A stretch of 64,000 bases of DNA from assembly GCA_965267535.1 (NCBI GenBank), contig OZ254082.1:3410001-3474000 (forward strand). Direction: 5' to 3'. Made by a program: the position numbers and the translations under genes. The notes beneath the pieces were generated by a model, which was not told where the DNA came from, made no database searches, and saw only the letters and a program-made list of their open reading frames with translations. Positions 40,962-51,900 of the stretch are shown here, one piece after another. This stretch comes from CAXBNB01 sp965267535 (GTDB taxonomy: Bacteria > Bacteroidota > Bacteroidia > Cytophagales > Cyclobacteriaceae). Position 1 is the first letter of the stretch. Each line of letters starts with the position of its first letter.

Positions 40962-42905
40962 TTACCATCCGGGATTCTGAACCAGATTAGGATTATTCAG
41001 AATGTTGTCCAGTGGTATTGGCCAGAGATAGTCCCTGGTATTAAAAGTCTGCTGGCTTATGGTTTTCACATTGTAAAAACCAGCCGTTTGCCCTGAGGTG
41101 ATAGTCCACCCGCGTACACGCTGATTATTCATCATCTCAGCAGCTCTTTTCCACCTTCTCAGGTCCCAAAACCGCTGACCCTCAAACACGAGTTCTATCA
41201 TGCGTTCGGTATGTATGATTTTGCGTAATTCATCTTTGTCTGTAATTCTGGCCGGATTAACAGAGTGGTTGTTCCAGGCGTCTTCCAAATCTGGGATACC
41301 AGCCCGTTCTCTTACCCGGTTTACCCATTTGTATACTTCAGCTCCCGGTCCTTGCACTTCATTTAGAGCTTCGGCGTAGAGTAAATACAAGTCTGCAAGT
41401 CGAATAACAGGCCATGGATAGCTTTCTTGATTAAAACTAGCCCCAGCTGCAGGATGTGTACTCTCGTAGTGTACCATCTTTTTAGGCAAATAGCCGGTAA
41501 CTGACCAGGTATTGTCGTCGGGATTTCCGGTATATCCCCCGGCCTGACCACCTTTCATCTCACATGTCCATGTGTTGGTTTCATCGAACCGCGAATGGCC
41601 GAACCATACACCTCCGTCAAAACCGATAGAAGCATAAAAGCGGGGCTCTCTTTCGAAATGCAGCTCAGCTGTGGTATAGCCTGATCGGATATTCAATGCT
41701 GACTCATTATCACCCTCTCTTAAGTTTACCCGGCTTGCATAGTTAAATGCAGGGTCTTCATTAATGGGCACCCCATTTTTGGTATAAAACATCTCAGCTA
41801 TTCGCATAGTAGGCGAATAATAGGATTGAATAGAGGTGTGCGCAAACTGGCTGATTATACTCTGGGGGTCGTTCATTTTAGCCATGTAAAACGCTTGGGA
41901 AAGGTTAGGACGTCCTGTTGCTTTCCATATCACCTCATCGTTATCCTGAGCTTCAGTTACACTTCCTCTTATCGACAACTTTCGTTTAGTCGTTTCGCTA
42001 AGCGAATTTGGACCGATAAAATCTTGCTTGAATTCATACAGGGTAAAACCTGCCTGCTCTGCCAGGTCAATGGCCTGCTTGCATGCTTCAGCTGCCTTTA
42101 CCCATTTTTCAGGATCGAAAGTATCGTTGATCAGCTTACGATTCTGGCTATCTACCAGCGAACTAAAGTCTGCGTTTCCGTTGAAAAGCGGACTAGCGGC
42201 GGTTATCAAAATCTTTGCTTTGATGGAAGCAGCTATGACCCGATTGATACGTCCTACTTCTGCCCCACCATTGTCTTCCAACGGCAAGTCTTCTAAAGCT
42301 TCATCTATTATACTCACAATGTATTCTACCACATCGTCTACGGGCTCTCGCTCTCTTTGGGCGAATTCCTCACTCACATCTACCGGCAAATTTTTTCTTA
42401 TGATGGGAATAGGTCCATACATCCTCATCAACCAGAAGTGGTAATATGCCTTTAGTACTTTGGCTTCTGCTGCCCACTGTCGTTTTTCGATATCTGTCAT
42501 ATCAAAAGGCAAGTGGATTTTTTCGAGCAACACATTGCAGTCTCTAAGTGCTATGTACAAATTGGGCGTTCCGTCTGAACCTCTGGTATAGCTGAGCCGC
42601 GTATTTCCTTCAGATTGTCTGCCTTGGGCTATTTCTAAAGCAGGTAATCCATTGAATATATTTTGTTGTACGATTTCATTTACCCACAGCTCATCACCCC
42701 CCAGCAGAGCCGGGTTGTTGGGAGAAGCATAAGCCGGTAAATAGGAATAGAGAGTTGCCAGGTAAGTCTGAGCTGTATTTCTATTTTCAAATGCTATGTC
42801 TAGCGTGGGTGAATCGTCGGGAACAACATCCAGAAAGTCGTTGCACGACTGATTCACCATCATCACTATACAAACTATTACTACTTTATATATACTATTT
42901 TTCAT
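40962..42905 (-). CDS. SusD/RagB-family nutrient-binding lipoprotein
   Basis: A 647-aa outer-membrane lipoprotein (lipobox VNQSC) that forms the lid of the SusC transporter and binds its oligosaccharide. Family marks: CNDFLDVVPDD at the mature N-terminus, YLATLYSYLP, the TPR helices RQWAAEAKVLKAYYHFWLMRMYGPIPII, YPWPVIRLADLYLLYAEALNEVQG, and the closing RTERMIELVFEGQRFWDLRRWKRA-type block. Starts 12 bp after susC, so the pair is cotranscribed. Confidence 0.96.
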   Translation of the reverse strand: MKNSIYKVVIVCIVMMVNQSCNDFLDVVPDDSPTLDIAFENRNTAQTYLATLYSYLPAYASPNNPALLGGDELWVNEIVQQNIFNGLPALEIAQGRQSEGNTRLSYTRGSDGTPNLYIALRDCNVLLEKIHLPFDMTDIEKRQWAAEAKVLKAYYHFWLMRMYGPIPIIRKNLPVDVSEEFAQREREPVDDVVEYIVSIIDEALEDLPLEDNGGAEVGRINRVIAASIKAKILITAASPLFNGNADFSSLVDSQNRKLINDTFDPEKWVKAAEACKQAIDLAEQAGFTLYEFKQDFIGPNSLSETTKRKLSIRGSVTEAQDNDEVIWKATGRPNLSQAFYMAKMNDPQSIISQFAHTSIQSYYSPTMRIAEMFYTKNGVPINEDPAFNYASRVNLREGDNESALNIRSGYTTAELHFEREPRFYASIGFDGGVWFGHSRFDETNTWTCEMKGGQAGGYTGNPDDNTWSVTGYLPKKMVHYESTHPAAGASFNQESYPWPVIRLADLYLLYAEALNEVQGPGAEVYKWVNRVRERAGIPDLEDAWNNHSVNPARITDKDELRKIIHTERMIELVFEGQRFWDLRRWKRAAEMMNNQRVRGWTITSGQTAGFYNVKTISQQTFNTRDYLWPIPLDNILNNPNLVQNPGW

Positions 42906-42916
42906 TTCCTTGTTGT

Positions 42917-45900
42917 TTAAAAGTTGACCAACACACCCAGGTTAAACACACGCTGCAATGGATAATCAAATCCACTTCCGCCTACTTCAGGATCCCATAG
43001 ACCAAATCGGGTCCAGGTCAAGAGGTTGGTAGCAGTGGCGTATATACGCAAGCTTTCCACCGCCTTGAACTGTGTAATTGTGTATCCAAGTTCTACCTGC
43101 TTTAATCGAATAAAAGAGCCATCTCTAAGCCACCAGGTACTCAATTGGTTGTTGTTATCGACCAAGGCATCTGACAAGCGAGGGTACATAGCATAGATAT
43201 CCCTGTTGGTTTCTGTCCAGTGGTTGTCTGCATAGGCTTGCAGTAGAGTGGACTCACTCACGTAAGTGTTGGAGTTGAACAAACCTCCGGGAAGTTGATC
43301 TGCTCCGCGTGTACGAGTAATAAAGGGAGCTGTAGCAGCCGGATCTATAAATATAGACACTTCGGCATTGCCCTGAAAAAATGCAGAGATGTCAAAGTTT
43401 TTGTAGCCCATAGAAAACCCGGCTCCATAAGTTACCTGAGGAGCTACAGGCTTACCTATAGGAACTCTATCCAGATCGTTAATTACACCATCCTGATTTA
43501 TGTCTTTGTATTTAATATCTCCTGCCTGAGGTGCTATACCTCCAAAATTTTGTGCTGGAGAATTTGCTACTTCTTCTTCGTCGATAAACAAACGCTCGGC
43601 AACATATCCTAACTGCTGGCCTATTTTCACACCCGTAAGCGCCCTATTCGGAGCATTTCTCAAAGCATAATTTGGTTCTTCATATTTATCATATTTTCCA
43701 TTAGAATAAGTAAACGTTCCTCTTAAAGACATCCAAAAATCATTGGTAAAATACTTATTCCCATCTACCGACAAGTCTACACCTCGCGTAAAGGCCCGGC
43801 CTACATTATCCCGGTTTTGCTGCTGAAGACCAAGGCTTGTTGGAGTTAACCTGGTTTGCAGGATGTTGTTTCTCAACTGAGTAAAATACTCTCCTCTAAA
43901 CTGGATAGCATCATCGAATAAGTTAAGCTCCAACCCCAAATTCATGGTCTGAGCTCTTTCCCAGGTAATGTTGGGGTTTTCGTAGTTGCCTATAGATATA
44001 CCGGGTATGAAATTGGTAGAACCACTCTCCCCAAATGAATATCCTCTGCCAAAATCATCCAGATTGACCTGAGATCTGTAAAAGAAACGATCGTTTACCC
44101 CCCCAATGGCATCATTACCAACTATACCATAAGAGACTCGCACTTTCATGCGGCTAACCAATGAACTGGGTACAGCCTCAAAGAAGTTTTCATTGGAAAT
44201 AATCCACGCAGCTCCTACTGAGGGAAAGAAACCAAATCTGTTGTTTTTAGCAAATCGCTCCGAACCGTTGTAGCCAAAGTTGAACTCAGCGAAATACTTA
44301 CTCTTGTAATCATAAGTAAAGCGCCCCGACAAGCCCAGGTTTCTCAAAGGCAAAGATTCCTGCAATGTGCCTGCCGTAGATCTAGATGACTCACGCCCTA
44401 TTCCTACCAGCATACCACTGACCGTATGATCACCAAACGACCTGTCGTAATTGAGGGCTACTTCGGTATACAATACATTGACCACACTGGAGGTTCCTCC
44501 GTTAAAAGATAGCGCTCTGTTACCGTTCTCATTGAGGCGAGTGAGTACATAAGAATTTTCTACAGGATTGTAATTGAACAACTCTGCCTGATAGAAAAAA
44601 GGCTGTGTATTTCTTCGCAAAGCATAGTTGGATGTACGGTTGTTATTTCCTAAAAATCGGGCTTTCAACCCGGGCAAAACCCCACTCAAATCCTGCTTTA
44701 ACTCGAACTGAACCAGACTCAGTGCTCTACTGGACTGAGTAAAGCCCGAAACCAACTGGTGGTAAGGGTTTACATAAAATCGATTGGTACCAATTCGTTG
44801 GTTGCCAAACAGTATATTGGGTGTATTTTGATTGACCGAATCAGGTCTATAAACAGCAGGAAAACGTACAGGGCTAGTTAGCTGCGTTTGTGAAAAAAGT
44901 GTGCCTGCATCTACAGCCGGCCCTCTAAACTCATCGAGAGTGGTGTGCAGACGGATGATAGCTTCTGTGGTTTTCGAGAGGTTTACGTCTATGTTTGCCC
45001 TAAGCAAGTACCGCTTTAAGTTGATGTTGTTTTCTACATTGTTTCGCGGGTCTTGCTTCAATATCCCGTTATCCTGATTAAAGGACGCAGCTACATAATA
45101 TCTTGCCACATCTCCCCCACCTCTTACATTGAGGTTGACTCGCTGGTTTACAGCCACGTCTTTGATCAGCTCTTCCTGCCAGTCTACAGCCGGAAACACA
45201 TCAGGGTTGACATTATTTGCAGTATTGAATATTTTTTCTTCGCTAAACGGAATCAAAGTACCGGGACGTCTGGTGCGCACGGCCTCATTATAGTTTTGCA
45301 TGTAACTAATCGGGCTGGCGAGCTCAGGAACCTGAATGTTGGAACTAAAAGAGTTTTCCATCCTCAGGGATACATTGGCATTTCCTTTTATTCCTTTTTT
45401 GGTAGTGACATAAATGATACCATTTGCTCCTCTGGCGCCATATACGGCTGTAGATGTAGCGTCTTTTAGCACCGAAAAACTCTCTATATCATCGGGCTGC
45501 AAACGCGCTAAATCATCTGCTGAAAGCTCCACACCATCGATCAGAATGAGCGGACGTGCCCCTTGTGCAAATGTGGTGATACCTCTTACAAAAAACTGAG
45601 CATTATCTTTGCCGGGTTCACCACTGGTCTGATAGGCCACTACTCCGGATATTCGTCCGGCCAAAGCAGTAGTGAGGTTACTCGAGGGCACCTTTAGTTC
45701 TGAGGGCTTCACAGACGAGATAGATCCTACTACACTTTCCTTCTTTTGCGTACCAAATCCTACAACTACTATTTCTTCCAATTGCTCTGCGTCAGGCTGT
45801 AGCTGCACATCTACAATGCTACGGCCATTTAGGGCTACTTCCTGCGTTTTGTAACCAACAAATGACACCACAATAAGCGCTCCGTCGGGTACTACCAGTT

Positions 45901-46420
45901 TGTAGCTACCATCCAATCCAGACGTGGTACCTGCAGTAGTTCCTTTTACCAAAATAGATGCCCCGGGCAAGCCTTCGCCATTTTCATCGGTAATTTTTCC
46001 ACTTAGGTTTACATCTCTAAAAAACACCTCCACCGCGCTATCCTTGCCGTTGCTGTTCATAGGGGATACGGATATGTTGTTGTTAACCTGCCTAAACTTT
46101 AGCTTTGCCTGACGTGCAACGGTATGAAGCACTTCCGCCACGGTCTGCTCTCTTTTTTTAGGCAACCGTATGCGTTTGTCTTCTTCTATATCTGCCTGAT
46201 GAAAATAAAATTTGTAATCGGTTTTGGCTTCAATTCTATCGAATACTTCCGTCAGAGAGACATTACCACTCCCTAATTGCAAGTACACCTCCCTTACGCT
46301 TTTAAACTGGGCATTGGCACCCGATGCAATCACCACACTCATAAACAGACATTGCAATGCAAAGGCGTAAAATGAGTACTTTGATATCATTTTAATTAAT
46401 AGTATAAATTTTGAATTCAT
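42917..46420 (-). CDS. SusC-type TonB-dependent receptor with STN domain
   Basis: A 1167-aa outer-membrane transporter. Signal peptide (ends ASGANAQ), STN domain (about 50-115, VFDRIEAKTDYKFYFHQADI), carboxypeptidase-D-like domain (about 135-215), TonB box EEIVVVGFGTQKKESVVGS, plug (about 225-340, RPLILIDGVELSADD), and barrel ending in VFNLGVLVNF. The STN domain and the FecR gene 182 bp upstream imply sigma/anti-sigma control. The ATG at 46420 is used because it aligns with the starts of the two other SusC proteins in the window; an ATG at 46390 is possible. Confidence 0.96.
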   Translation of the reverse strand: MNSKFILLIKMISKYSFYAFALQCLFMSVVIASGANAQFKSVREVYLQLGSGNVSLTEVFDRIEAKTDYKFYFHQADIEEDKRIRLPKKREQTVAEVLHTVARQAKLKFRQVNNNISVSPMNSNGKDSAVEVFFRDVNLSGKITDENGEGLPGASILVKGTTAGTTSGLDGSYKLVVPDGALIVVSFVGYKTQEVALNGRSIVDVQLQPDAEQLEEIVVVGFGTQKKESVVGSISSVKPSELKVPSSNLTTALAGRISGVVAYQTSGEPGKDNAQFFVRGITTFAQGARPLILIDGVELSADDLARLQPDDIESFSVLKDATSTAVYGARGANGIIYVTTKKGIKGNANVSLRMENSFSSNIQVPELASPISYMQNYNEAVRTRRPGTLIPFSEEKIFNTANNVNPDVFPAVDWQEELIKDVAVNQRVNLNVRGGGDVARYYVAASFNQDNGILKQDPRNNVENNINLKRYLLRANIDVNLSKTTEAIIRLHTTLDEFRGPAVDAGTLFSQTQLTSPVRFPAVYRPDSVNQNTPNILFGNQRIGTNRFYVNPYHQLVSGFTQSSRALSLVQFELKQDLSGVLPGLKARFLGNNNRTSNYALRRNTQPFFYQAELFNYNPVENSYVLTRLNENGNRALSFNGGTSSVVNVLYTEVALNYDRSFGDHTVSGMLVGIGRESSRSTAGTLQESLPLRNLGLSGRFTYDYKSKYFAEFNFGYNGSERFAKNNRFGFFPSVGAAWIISNENFFEAVPSSLVSRMKVRVSYGIVGNDAIGGVNDRFFYRSQVNLDDFGRGYSFGESGSTNFIPGISIGNYENPNITWERAQTMNLGLELNLFDDAIQFRGEYFTQLRNNILQTRLTPTSLGLQQQNRDNVGRAFTRGVDLSVDGNKYFTNDFWMSLRGTFTYSNGKYDKYEEPNYALRNAPNRALTGVKIGQQLGYVAERLFIDEEEVANSPAQNFGGIAPQAGDIKYKDINQDGVINDLDRVPIGKPVAPQVTYGAGFSMGYKNFDISAFFQGNAEVSIFIDPAATAPFITRTRGADQLPGGLFNSNTYVSESTLLQAYADNHWTETNRDIYAMYPRLSDALVDNNNQLSTWWLRDGSFIRLKQVELGYTITQFKAVESLRIYATATNLLTWTRFGLWDPEVGGSGFDYPLQRVFNLGVLVNF

Positions 46421-46433
46421 ATCTTTGTAAAGA

Positions 46434-46556
46434 TTTGTGGAACTATAGTTTCATAATCAACCAGCGCTGCAATGTCAAAAAAGTGATATCTGCCGCCAAG
46501 CTTTATCGATTTATGACATGATGCGCCCAGCCCCGAACCTTGTTCGGGGTTTTTTA
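46434..46556 (+). ncRNA. Predicted antisense RNA opposite the susC leader (locus 2)
   Basis: Prediction only. TATCTTTG (46420-46427, plus strand) is an exact TAnnTTTG match overlapping the susC start codon. About 110 nt on, CCCCGAAC (46531-46538) and GTTCGGGG (46542-46549) form a perfect 8-bp stem with a 3-nt loop followed by six T, a good plus-strand intrinsic terminator. No plus-strand gene lies nearby to use it. The layout repeats at loci 1 and 3. An alternative is a folded 5' leader of the susC mRNA. Confidence 0.45.
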
Positions 46557-46602
46557 TTGCTAACTCGTATTTGTGTGAATCATATAAGTATGTAGTAAAG
46601 TA

Positions 46603-47664
46603 TTAGTTGAATTTAATTTTCATTTGCTTGCCACTGATTTTATACTCAAAGTTTCGGGAGTGGCTCATGACACGCATTACATTTTCGAGGCTCTCATTCT
46701 TAAACTCTCCGTTAATGCCATCGTACGCCGACTGATCGGCAGTGCCATAGTCTACCAAAATATCTACATCGTACCACTCCTGAAGTACTTCTAAAACAGA
46801 TGCAAACTTTTCGTTTTCAAAATAAAGGATACCGTCTTTCCAGGAGAGTACTTTTCGAGAATCAAACTGCCCTTTTTCAAACAACCTCATCGCAGGATTG
46901 AAAGAAAGCGACTGACCGGGATTAAGTATATACCCTTCCTGATTATGGTTTCGGCTGGAGTGATTGTAAAACACCTTTGTTTTTCCGGTAAAAAGAGAAA
47001 CATCGATAGACTTATTACCGGGGTAAGCATTGATGTTAAATGAAGTACCTAACACCTGCGTGGTGATATCTCCTGACCTTACATTGAATGGAATGTTTTT
47101 ATTTTCTCTTACTTCAAAAAAAGCTTCCCCTATCAGCTCGATATCTCTGTTTGCTTCTCCAAAATTACTTGCATACCGAATCGAACTGGACGAATTAAGA
47201 ATAACCTTGGAGCCGTCTTTCAAAAATACTGTAGATTTTTGCCCTCGTGGATTTGATTTTTCTATATAAGTAATGTTGCTAATCTCACTATCAAAAGTAG
47301 CTCTACGAACGCCATAAAAAACACCTCCTACCATCATTAGAAGTAGTATAGCTGCTGCAATCTTTGTCCAGTTAAAGTACTGACCCGGCTGATGTTTTTG
47401 CTTGGGTATCCCTTGCGACTGGTTCATGTCTTTTTCAACCGACTGACTCTCTATGATGTTCCAAACCTCCTGTCGCATGCGTGCCATACTGGCTTTATCT
47501 TCAGCAGAAACCTCCGCGGTATATTCCACTCCCTGCCATGAGTTTTTCATAAAAGCAGTAGTTTCTTCCTCGTCGGTAGAGGAACACAACCAGGCATATA
47601 TCTGATGTAGTTCTTCATCCGTACATCGATTTTCTTTCAGTTTTTGGAGTAGTTCTATGGTCAT
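46603..47664 (-). CDS. FecR-family anti-sigma factor
   Basis: A 353-aa inner-membrane anti-sigma protein. Cytoplasmic N-terminus (ELHQIYAWLCSSTDEEETTAFM), one membrane segment (about 101-119, KIAAAILLLMMVGGVFYGV), FecR domain (KSTVFLKDGSKVILNSSSSIRY, DIELIGEAFFEVRENKNIPFNVRSG in two blocks) and DUF4974 C-terminus. Unusually, no sigma gene is next to it: the nearest same-strand ECF sigma gene is at 53609-54169, with the COG0523 GTPase, GH116 and GH117-like genes between. Confidence 0.95.
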   Translation of the reverse strand: MTIELLQKLKENRCTDEELHQIYAWLCSSTDEEETTAFMKNSWQGVEYTAEVSAEDKASMARMRQEVWNIIESQSVEKDMNQSQGIPKQKHQPGQYFNWTKIAAAILLLMMVGGVFYGVRRATFDSEISNITYIEKSNPRGQKSTVFLKDGSKVILNSSSSIRYASNFGEANRDIELIGEAFFEVRENKNIPFNVRSGDITTQVLGTSFNINAYPGNKSIDVSLFTGKTKVFYNHSSRNHNQEGYILNPGQSLSFNPAMRLFEKGQFDSRKVLSWKDGILYFENEKFASVLEVLQEWYDVDILVDYGTADQSAYDGINGEFKNESLENVMRVMSHSRNFEYKISGKQMKIKFN

Positions 47665-47809
47665 GAATAAGCGTTTAGATGATGATGCCTATATTGATAT
47701 ACAACTTTAAAGAGCTTACCGGTGACGCTCATGTCATTTTTTTCTAAAAAAATGACAAAAACTTAGATTTCAGTTCATCGATAGTCCATCAAAAGACTAC
47801 TTGCTGCCT

Positions 47810-48925
47810 TTAGCGATATACCTCGCTATACCGATGTGTGGGCTGTGGCCTGCCCGGGCTTAGGTGATTCACTTCTTCTTTATGAAAAAGAATAGCATGA
47901 GTTTGATATTCCTTAATCAAATCATCTACAACCTCTCTGAGTAGGTCCGGGTTGGCCTCAGCTCTTATATTGAGCACATACCTGGCCGAACGACTACTGA
48001 AGGGTTCGCCCTGCACAGTAATGGGCTGGCCGGTACCAATCAAATTGCCCCGAATACCCGAGGAGCCACTTTTCAAAAACGTTTTGATATGACCTATGCT
48101 TATCTTCTCATGCTCCAACACCCTGGAAAGAACATCCAGTACTTCGTAGGTAAAATGCTCCCATGGCACCAACAAACCGCCCTCATGCTCTACGACAAAC
48201 GTAGCATTATACCAACCCATGAGCGCTTCTCCTGCTGCATATACATCATAGTCTACCTCGACGATCCTCCCCCCCGGAGTAGTAACACCACTCAAAATAG
48301 CATCCATCCAGCTGCCTATTCCTTTTCTTAGCTTGGGCGAAAGCCAATGAATCGGATAGTCTGCATAGCGCTGATGCAGATACTCCTGCAATTCAGTCTG
48401 GGTCTGATCCTCCAGCGTATCTGATTTGCCTATCAGTAAAAAGTCGGCTTCTTCTATCTGCTTGCTGTAGATATAACCGGACCCTTGACATACAGCTTCG
48501 GAACTTTTCATACTGTCTATCAACCGATGTGGGTCTACTAATACCGACAAAGGCAGCAACTCAAACTGGTCACTGTAAAATTCTTTGATCGGCTGCATCA
48601 AAGTAGCTGACAAATCGGTACAACTCCCTACCGGCTCTGCCACAATTACGTCGCATTGAAGGGCTTCTCTGAGGTATTGAGCAGACTCCATCATAGTATC
48701 GAAATCACAACAAAAACAGCTGCCTGCTACCTCCTGAACGCCTACACCACTATTTGACAGGGTGTGGGTGTCTACCAGCCCCTGAGCCTGGTCGTTGGTA
48801 ATTAATCCTACACGGTGGCCTCTGGCCGTAAGCATGGAGGAAGTGGCTGCAAGCAAGGTTGTCTTGCCTGCACCCAAAAATCCTCCTATTATTATCAGTT
48901 TTGTTTTTTGCATCTCAGCGAACAT
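47810..48925 (-). CDS. COG0523/CobW-like GTPase (putative metallochaperone)
   Basis: A 371-aa P-loop GTPase. Walker A is in IIIGGFLGAGKTTLLAA, the COG0523 metal motif CxCC is present as GSCFCCDFDTM, and AEPVGSCTDLSATL is the switch region. A CobW C-terminal-like segment follows. COG0523 proteins deliver metals such as zinc or cobalt to client enzymes. Its ATG at 48925 overlaps the stop of the GH116 gene (TGATG), so translation is coupled; a TTG at 48928 is the alternative start. A metallochaperone inside a polysaccharide locus is unusual, and its client could be one of the adjacent enzymes. Confidence 0.85.
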   Translation of the reverse strand: MFAEMQKTKLIIIGGFLGAGKTTLLAATSSMLTARGHRVGLITNDQAQGLVDTHTLSNSGVGVQEVAGSCFCCDFDTMMESAQYLREALQCDVIVAEPVGSCTDLSATLMQPIKEFYSDQFELLPLSVLVDPHRLIDSMKSSEAVCQGSGYIYSKQIEEADFLLIGKSDTLEDQTQTELQEYLHQRYADYPIHWLSPKLRKGIGSWMDAILSGVTTPGGRIVEVDYDVYAAGEALMGWYNATFVVEHEGGLLVPWEHFTYEVLDVLSRVLEHEKISIGHIKTFLKSGSSGIRGNLIGTGQPITVQGEPFSSRSARYVLNIRAEANPDLLREVVDDLIKEYQTHAILFHKEEVNHLSPGRPQPTHRYSEVYR

Positions 48926-51900
48926 CAACTTATAGCTACTTCCAGTATATCACCGGCACGCAGCTGACTGCCTTCCCAGCGTATTTGATACTGGCTTTGG
49001 TTCTTCACCACCTGAACAGGCAGCTCACTTCCATTTACCTTAAGCGATACATTCGATTTCGTACTGCTTGGCGGTGTTAAATTTATCTGCGACAAATTCA
49101 CTTTACCATACGCTATCTTCAGACTGTTGTGCTGTGTATCTCCCGTTCGTTTTTGCTCAAAAGTACCCCACGACTCAGCTGTCGTAAATGGTGCTTTGAA
49201 TTTTTCGGGGTTTAGCTTGGGATCGAACGTAATGATGCCTTTGGGTCCATGATAATCAAATCCACAAATCGCCAGCAATACACCGTAGCTGGCCATAGAT
49301 CGGCTGTAATGGTCGCTACATTCTACTTCGTTGTATGGATTACGCTTTAGTGGAGTATACCTGTCGTGCACTACTTTGGCTGTGGCCAGCCCTTTTTCGA
49401 GCATTCCTTCGTAAATCATGTGCGTAGCTACCTGATATTCAAATCCATTCATGGCTTCATCGAAATACCCTCCTGGGCCAAGCCATGTAGCTGACTTGTC
49501 GGGCCGCTTATCCATACCGGGCACAGCAGTTTCTGCACCTCCTTTTGGCCATGTGCACATCACAGTAGCGGCTTCACCTTGTGTGGCATATATCCGCGCT
49601 CCTTTTATAGGCTTGTGTGCTTCCTGATAAGCATACGCGTCGGGAGCAAAATTGTACTTCCAAATGGACTCCAGAGCCGATTTAGTTTCCGGTTCAGGCA
49701 CTACCCTGTCACTTGTTCCCACCTGCCAGGCAAAGCTTTGCCCCAACACCTGATCGATATGGCAACCGTCGTTGGAATTAATAGCATCGGGGTACTTGGG
49801 GTCGGGCTTGTGAATGAAGTACTCCCCGTTGAAAAGCTGATCTACTATGTTTTTTCTACCCTTGGATAGCAACACATCGCACTCCTGAGCAAATGCCTTA
49901 TCGCCTACCTCCAGGGCCATGTCTTTACCTGCTGCCAGTGCCCCCAAATAGAGCGAACTGATCCACCCCATGGGACCAAACCATGCTGCATCCAGGGTGT
50001 TTTGCTGTCGGCCTTCGAGTATGCCGTCTTTGTCTTTGTCTTCATTGATCAGAAACTGCACTGTTTTTTTGATTTTACTGTAGTTTTTCTTCAAAAACAG
50101 GTTGTCGGATGAAGTCTTATGCTCGCGGTACAAACGCATAACTGTGCCGGCATGCCCGTCGTGTGCTACCGATAGCCCATGGTGACCGGCAGTTTCGTCT
50201 CTATGCCCCATGCCTCCGGTTTGCTCATCGAAGCTGTAGCCCAGATCGGTCGCTTCACGCAGGGTCTTTTCCAGTTTAGGGAAAATTCGAGCCGAACCCT
50301 GTGCATATTGCCACACGTGCTGACAAGTACCAGGGCAGCATTCTACCCCTTCCCAACCCCAGTATCGGCCATTATCAAACCAAAGCATGGTATTAGTAGC
50401 CAGACAGTCGATAGGAATAAAACTTCTGTCGAGCAACCAATAGGGTAAAGTAGAATCGTAGTAGGTTTTGTTCCACAACCGGGTAACTCCTGCCAGCTGA
50501 TCATAATTGTAAGCTACATAGTCTGTTACCTGTTTGGCTGAGTTAAACCAATTGTGATAGTGTCGGTTTAAGAATTGAATGTCTTTAAGGCCAAGCAGTT
50601 GTCCTGATTCTTTGTGCTGCTCATTGAGGTAGGGAAAATACCATGACAATATGAAAGTCACTTCTTTTTCTTCGTTGGGATTAAGGGTAAAAGATTCTCC
50701 CAATGCCCCTATTTGTTTTTTGTCAAATGAAGCAACCTGACTCGCTCCATGCTCGCCAGGTTTCAGCGAACGAAATACCTCAGGCAATTCTGTGCTCTCC
50801 AGATTTAGTGATGAGGTGGTCTGACCTCCCGGCTTGTAAATAGACCATGCCATGGAACCATACCCATGCGTATCTTCCAGGGCTGTAGCCGCCGGAGCTT
50901 GATCTGAAAAAACAAAATGGTCGGCAGTAATGTGCCCCCAGCCGCCGGTATGGCTATCCACTATCTCTATCCTGGCTTTTTTACCTTCAAATTCCTGTAC
51001 ATCAAAATGCTTGGTTCGCATCTGATTGCTATTATCGCCGGTAACCGATTGCACTACTTTTCCTCCCACGATCAAATTGATGCAGGTTTTGTTTTTGTGG
51101 CTACCTCCTGAGACTTTGAATATGATATATTTTCTGGAAATTTTAAAAGATTTACTGATAAGCTTTCCTGTCAGGGTATCGGGGTTGGCTGTTTTTTCAC
51201 GGGCATTGTATCCGTCAACAAAGTATTTCCCCTCTGAGCCTTCCAGTTTCTGATTGACAGAAAGCTCCTGAACAGTATAGGGTTGTGTTCCGAAGGATTT
51301 ACCTTCTACTTTCCAGTTTTTATAACTTCCACTTTCAAAATCTTCAAACACAATATCTTCCCTTTCTATCTTCTCCTTTGTGCGGGGTACCGGCTCGGCG
51401 TTGGCCAATAAGGTCAAATGATTGGCATTTTGCGTAAGGGTGTTTCTTCTTATTCCCAGGCTTTTGTCGTGGGTATAAGGACACACAGCATTTTCCATCC
51501 ATCCGGCCATGTCTACTTCTACACGATTTGCTGATGTGTTTTTTATCTTATAAGTCAGTATGGTAGTGGGCAAGCCGGAATTTTCCACGTCCAAAGGAAT
51601 GAATGGTGAAAATGCCTCCAGGTTGACTTCAACAGGAAATCCGTCTTCTTTATACTTTACTTTCCCCACGGGATACTCACCTCTAAAGGAGATGTCACTA
51701 AAACCAGTGGCATCAAGCCTTTTTTGCACTTTTCTGCCTGCCGAGGTTACCTGAATGGCCACTCCCTGCTCCACGGGCCGGGTTTCTCTGGCAAAAACTT
51801 TATCGGGGTGTTCATAGTGGCCTCCCAGCGTCATGGCTGCAAATCGCTGACCATGGTCTTTTTCTCTGGAGTATTCTGCTTTAAAAATATGCCAAAACCA

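Noticed and set aside
47735..47770. A/T-rich hairpin (GTCA plus T7 / A7 plus TGAC) after the COG0523 GTPase gene
   Set aside because: The pairing is nearly all A-T with a 2-nt loop; too weak to claim as a terminator although it may contribute to one.
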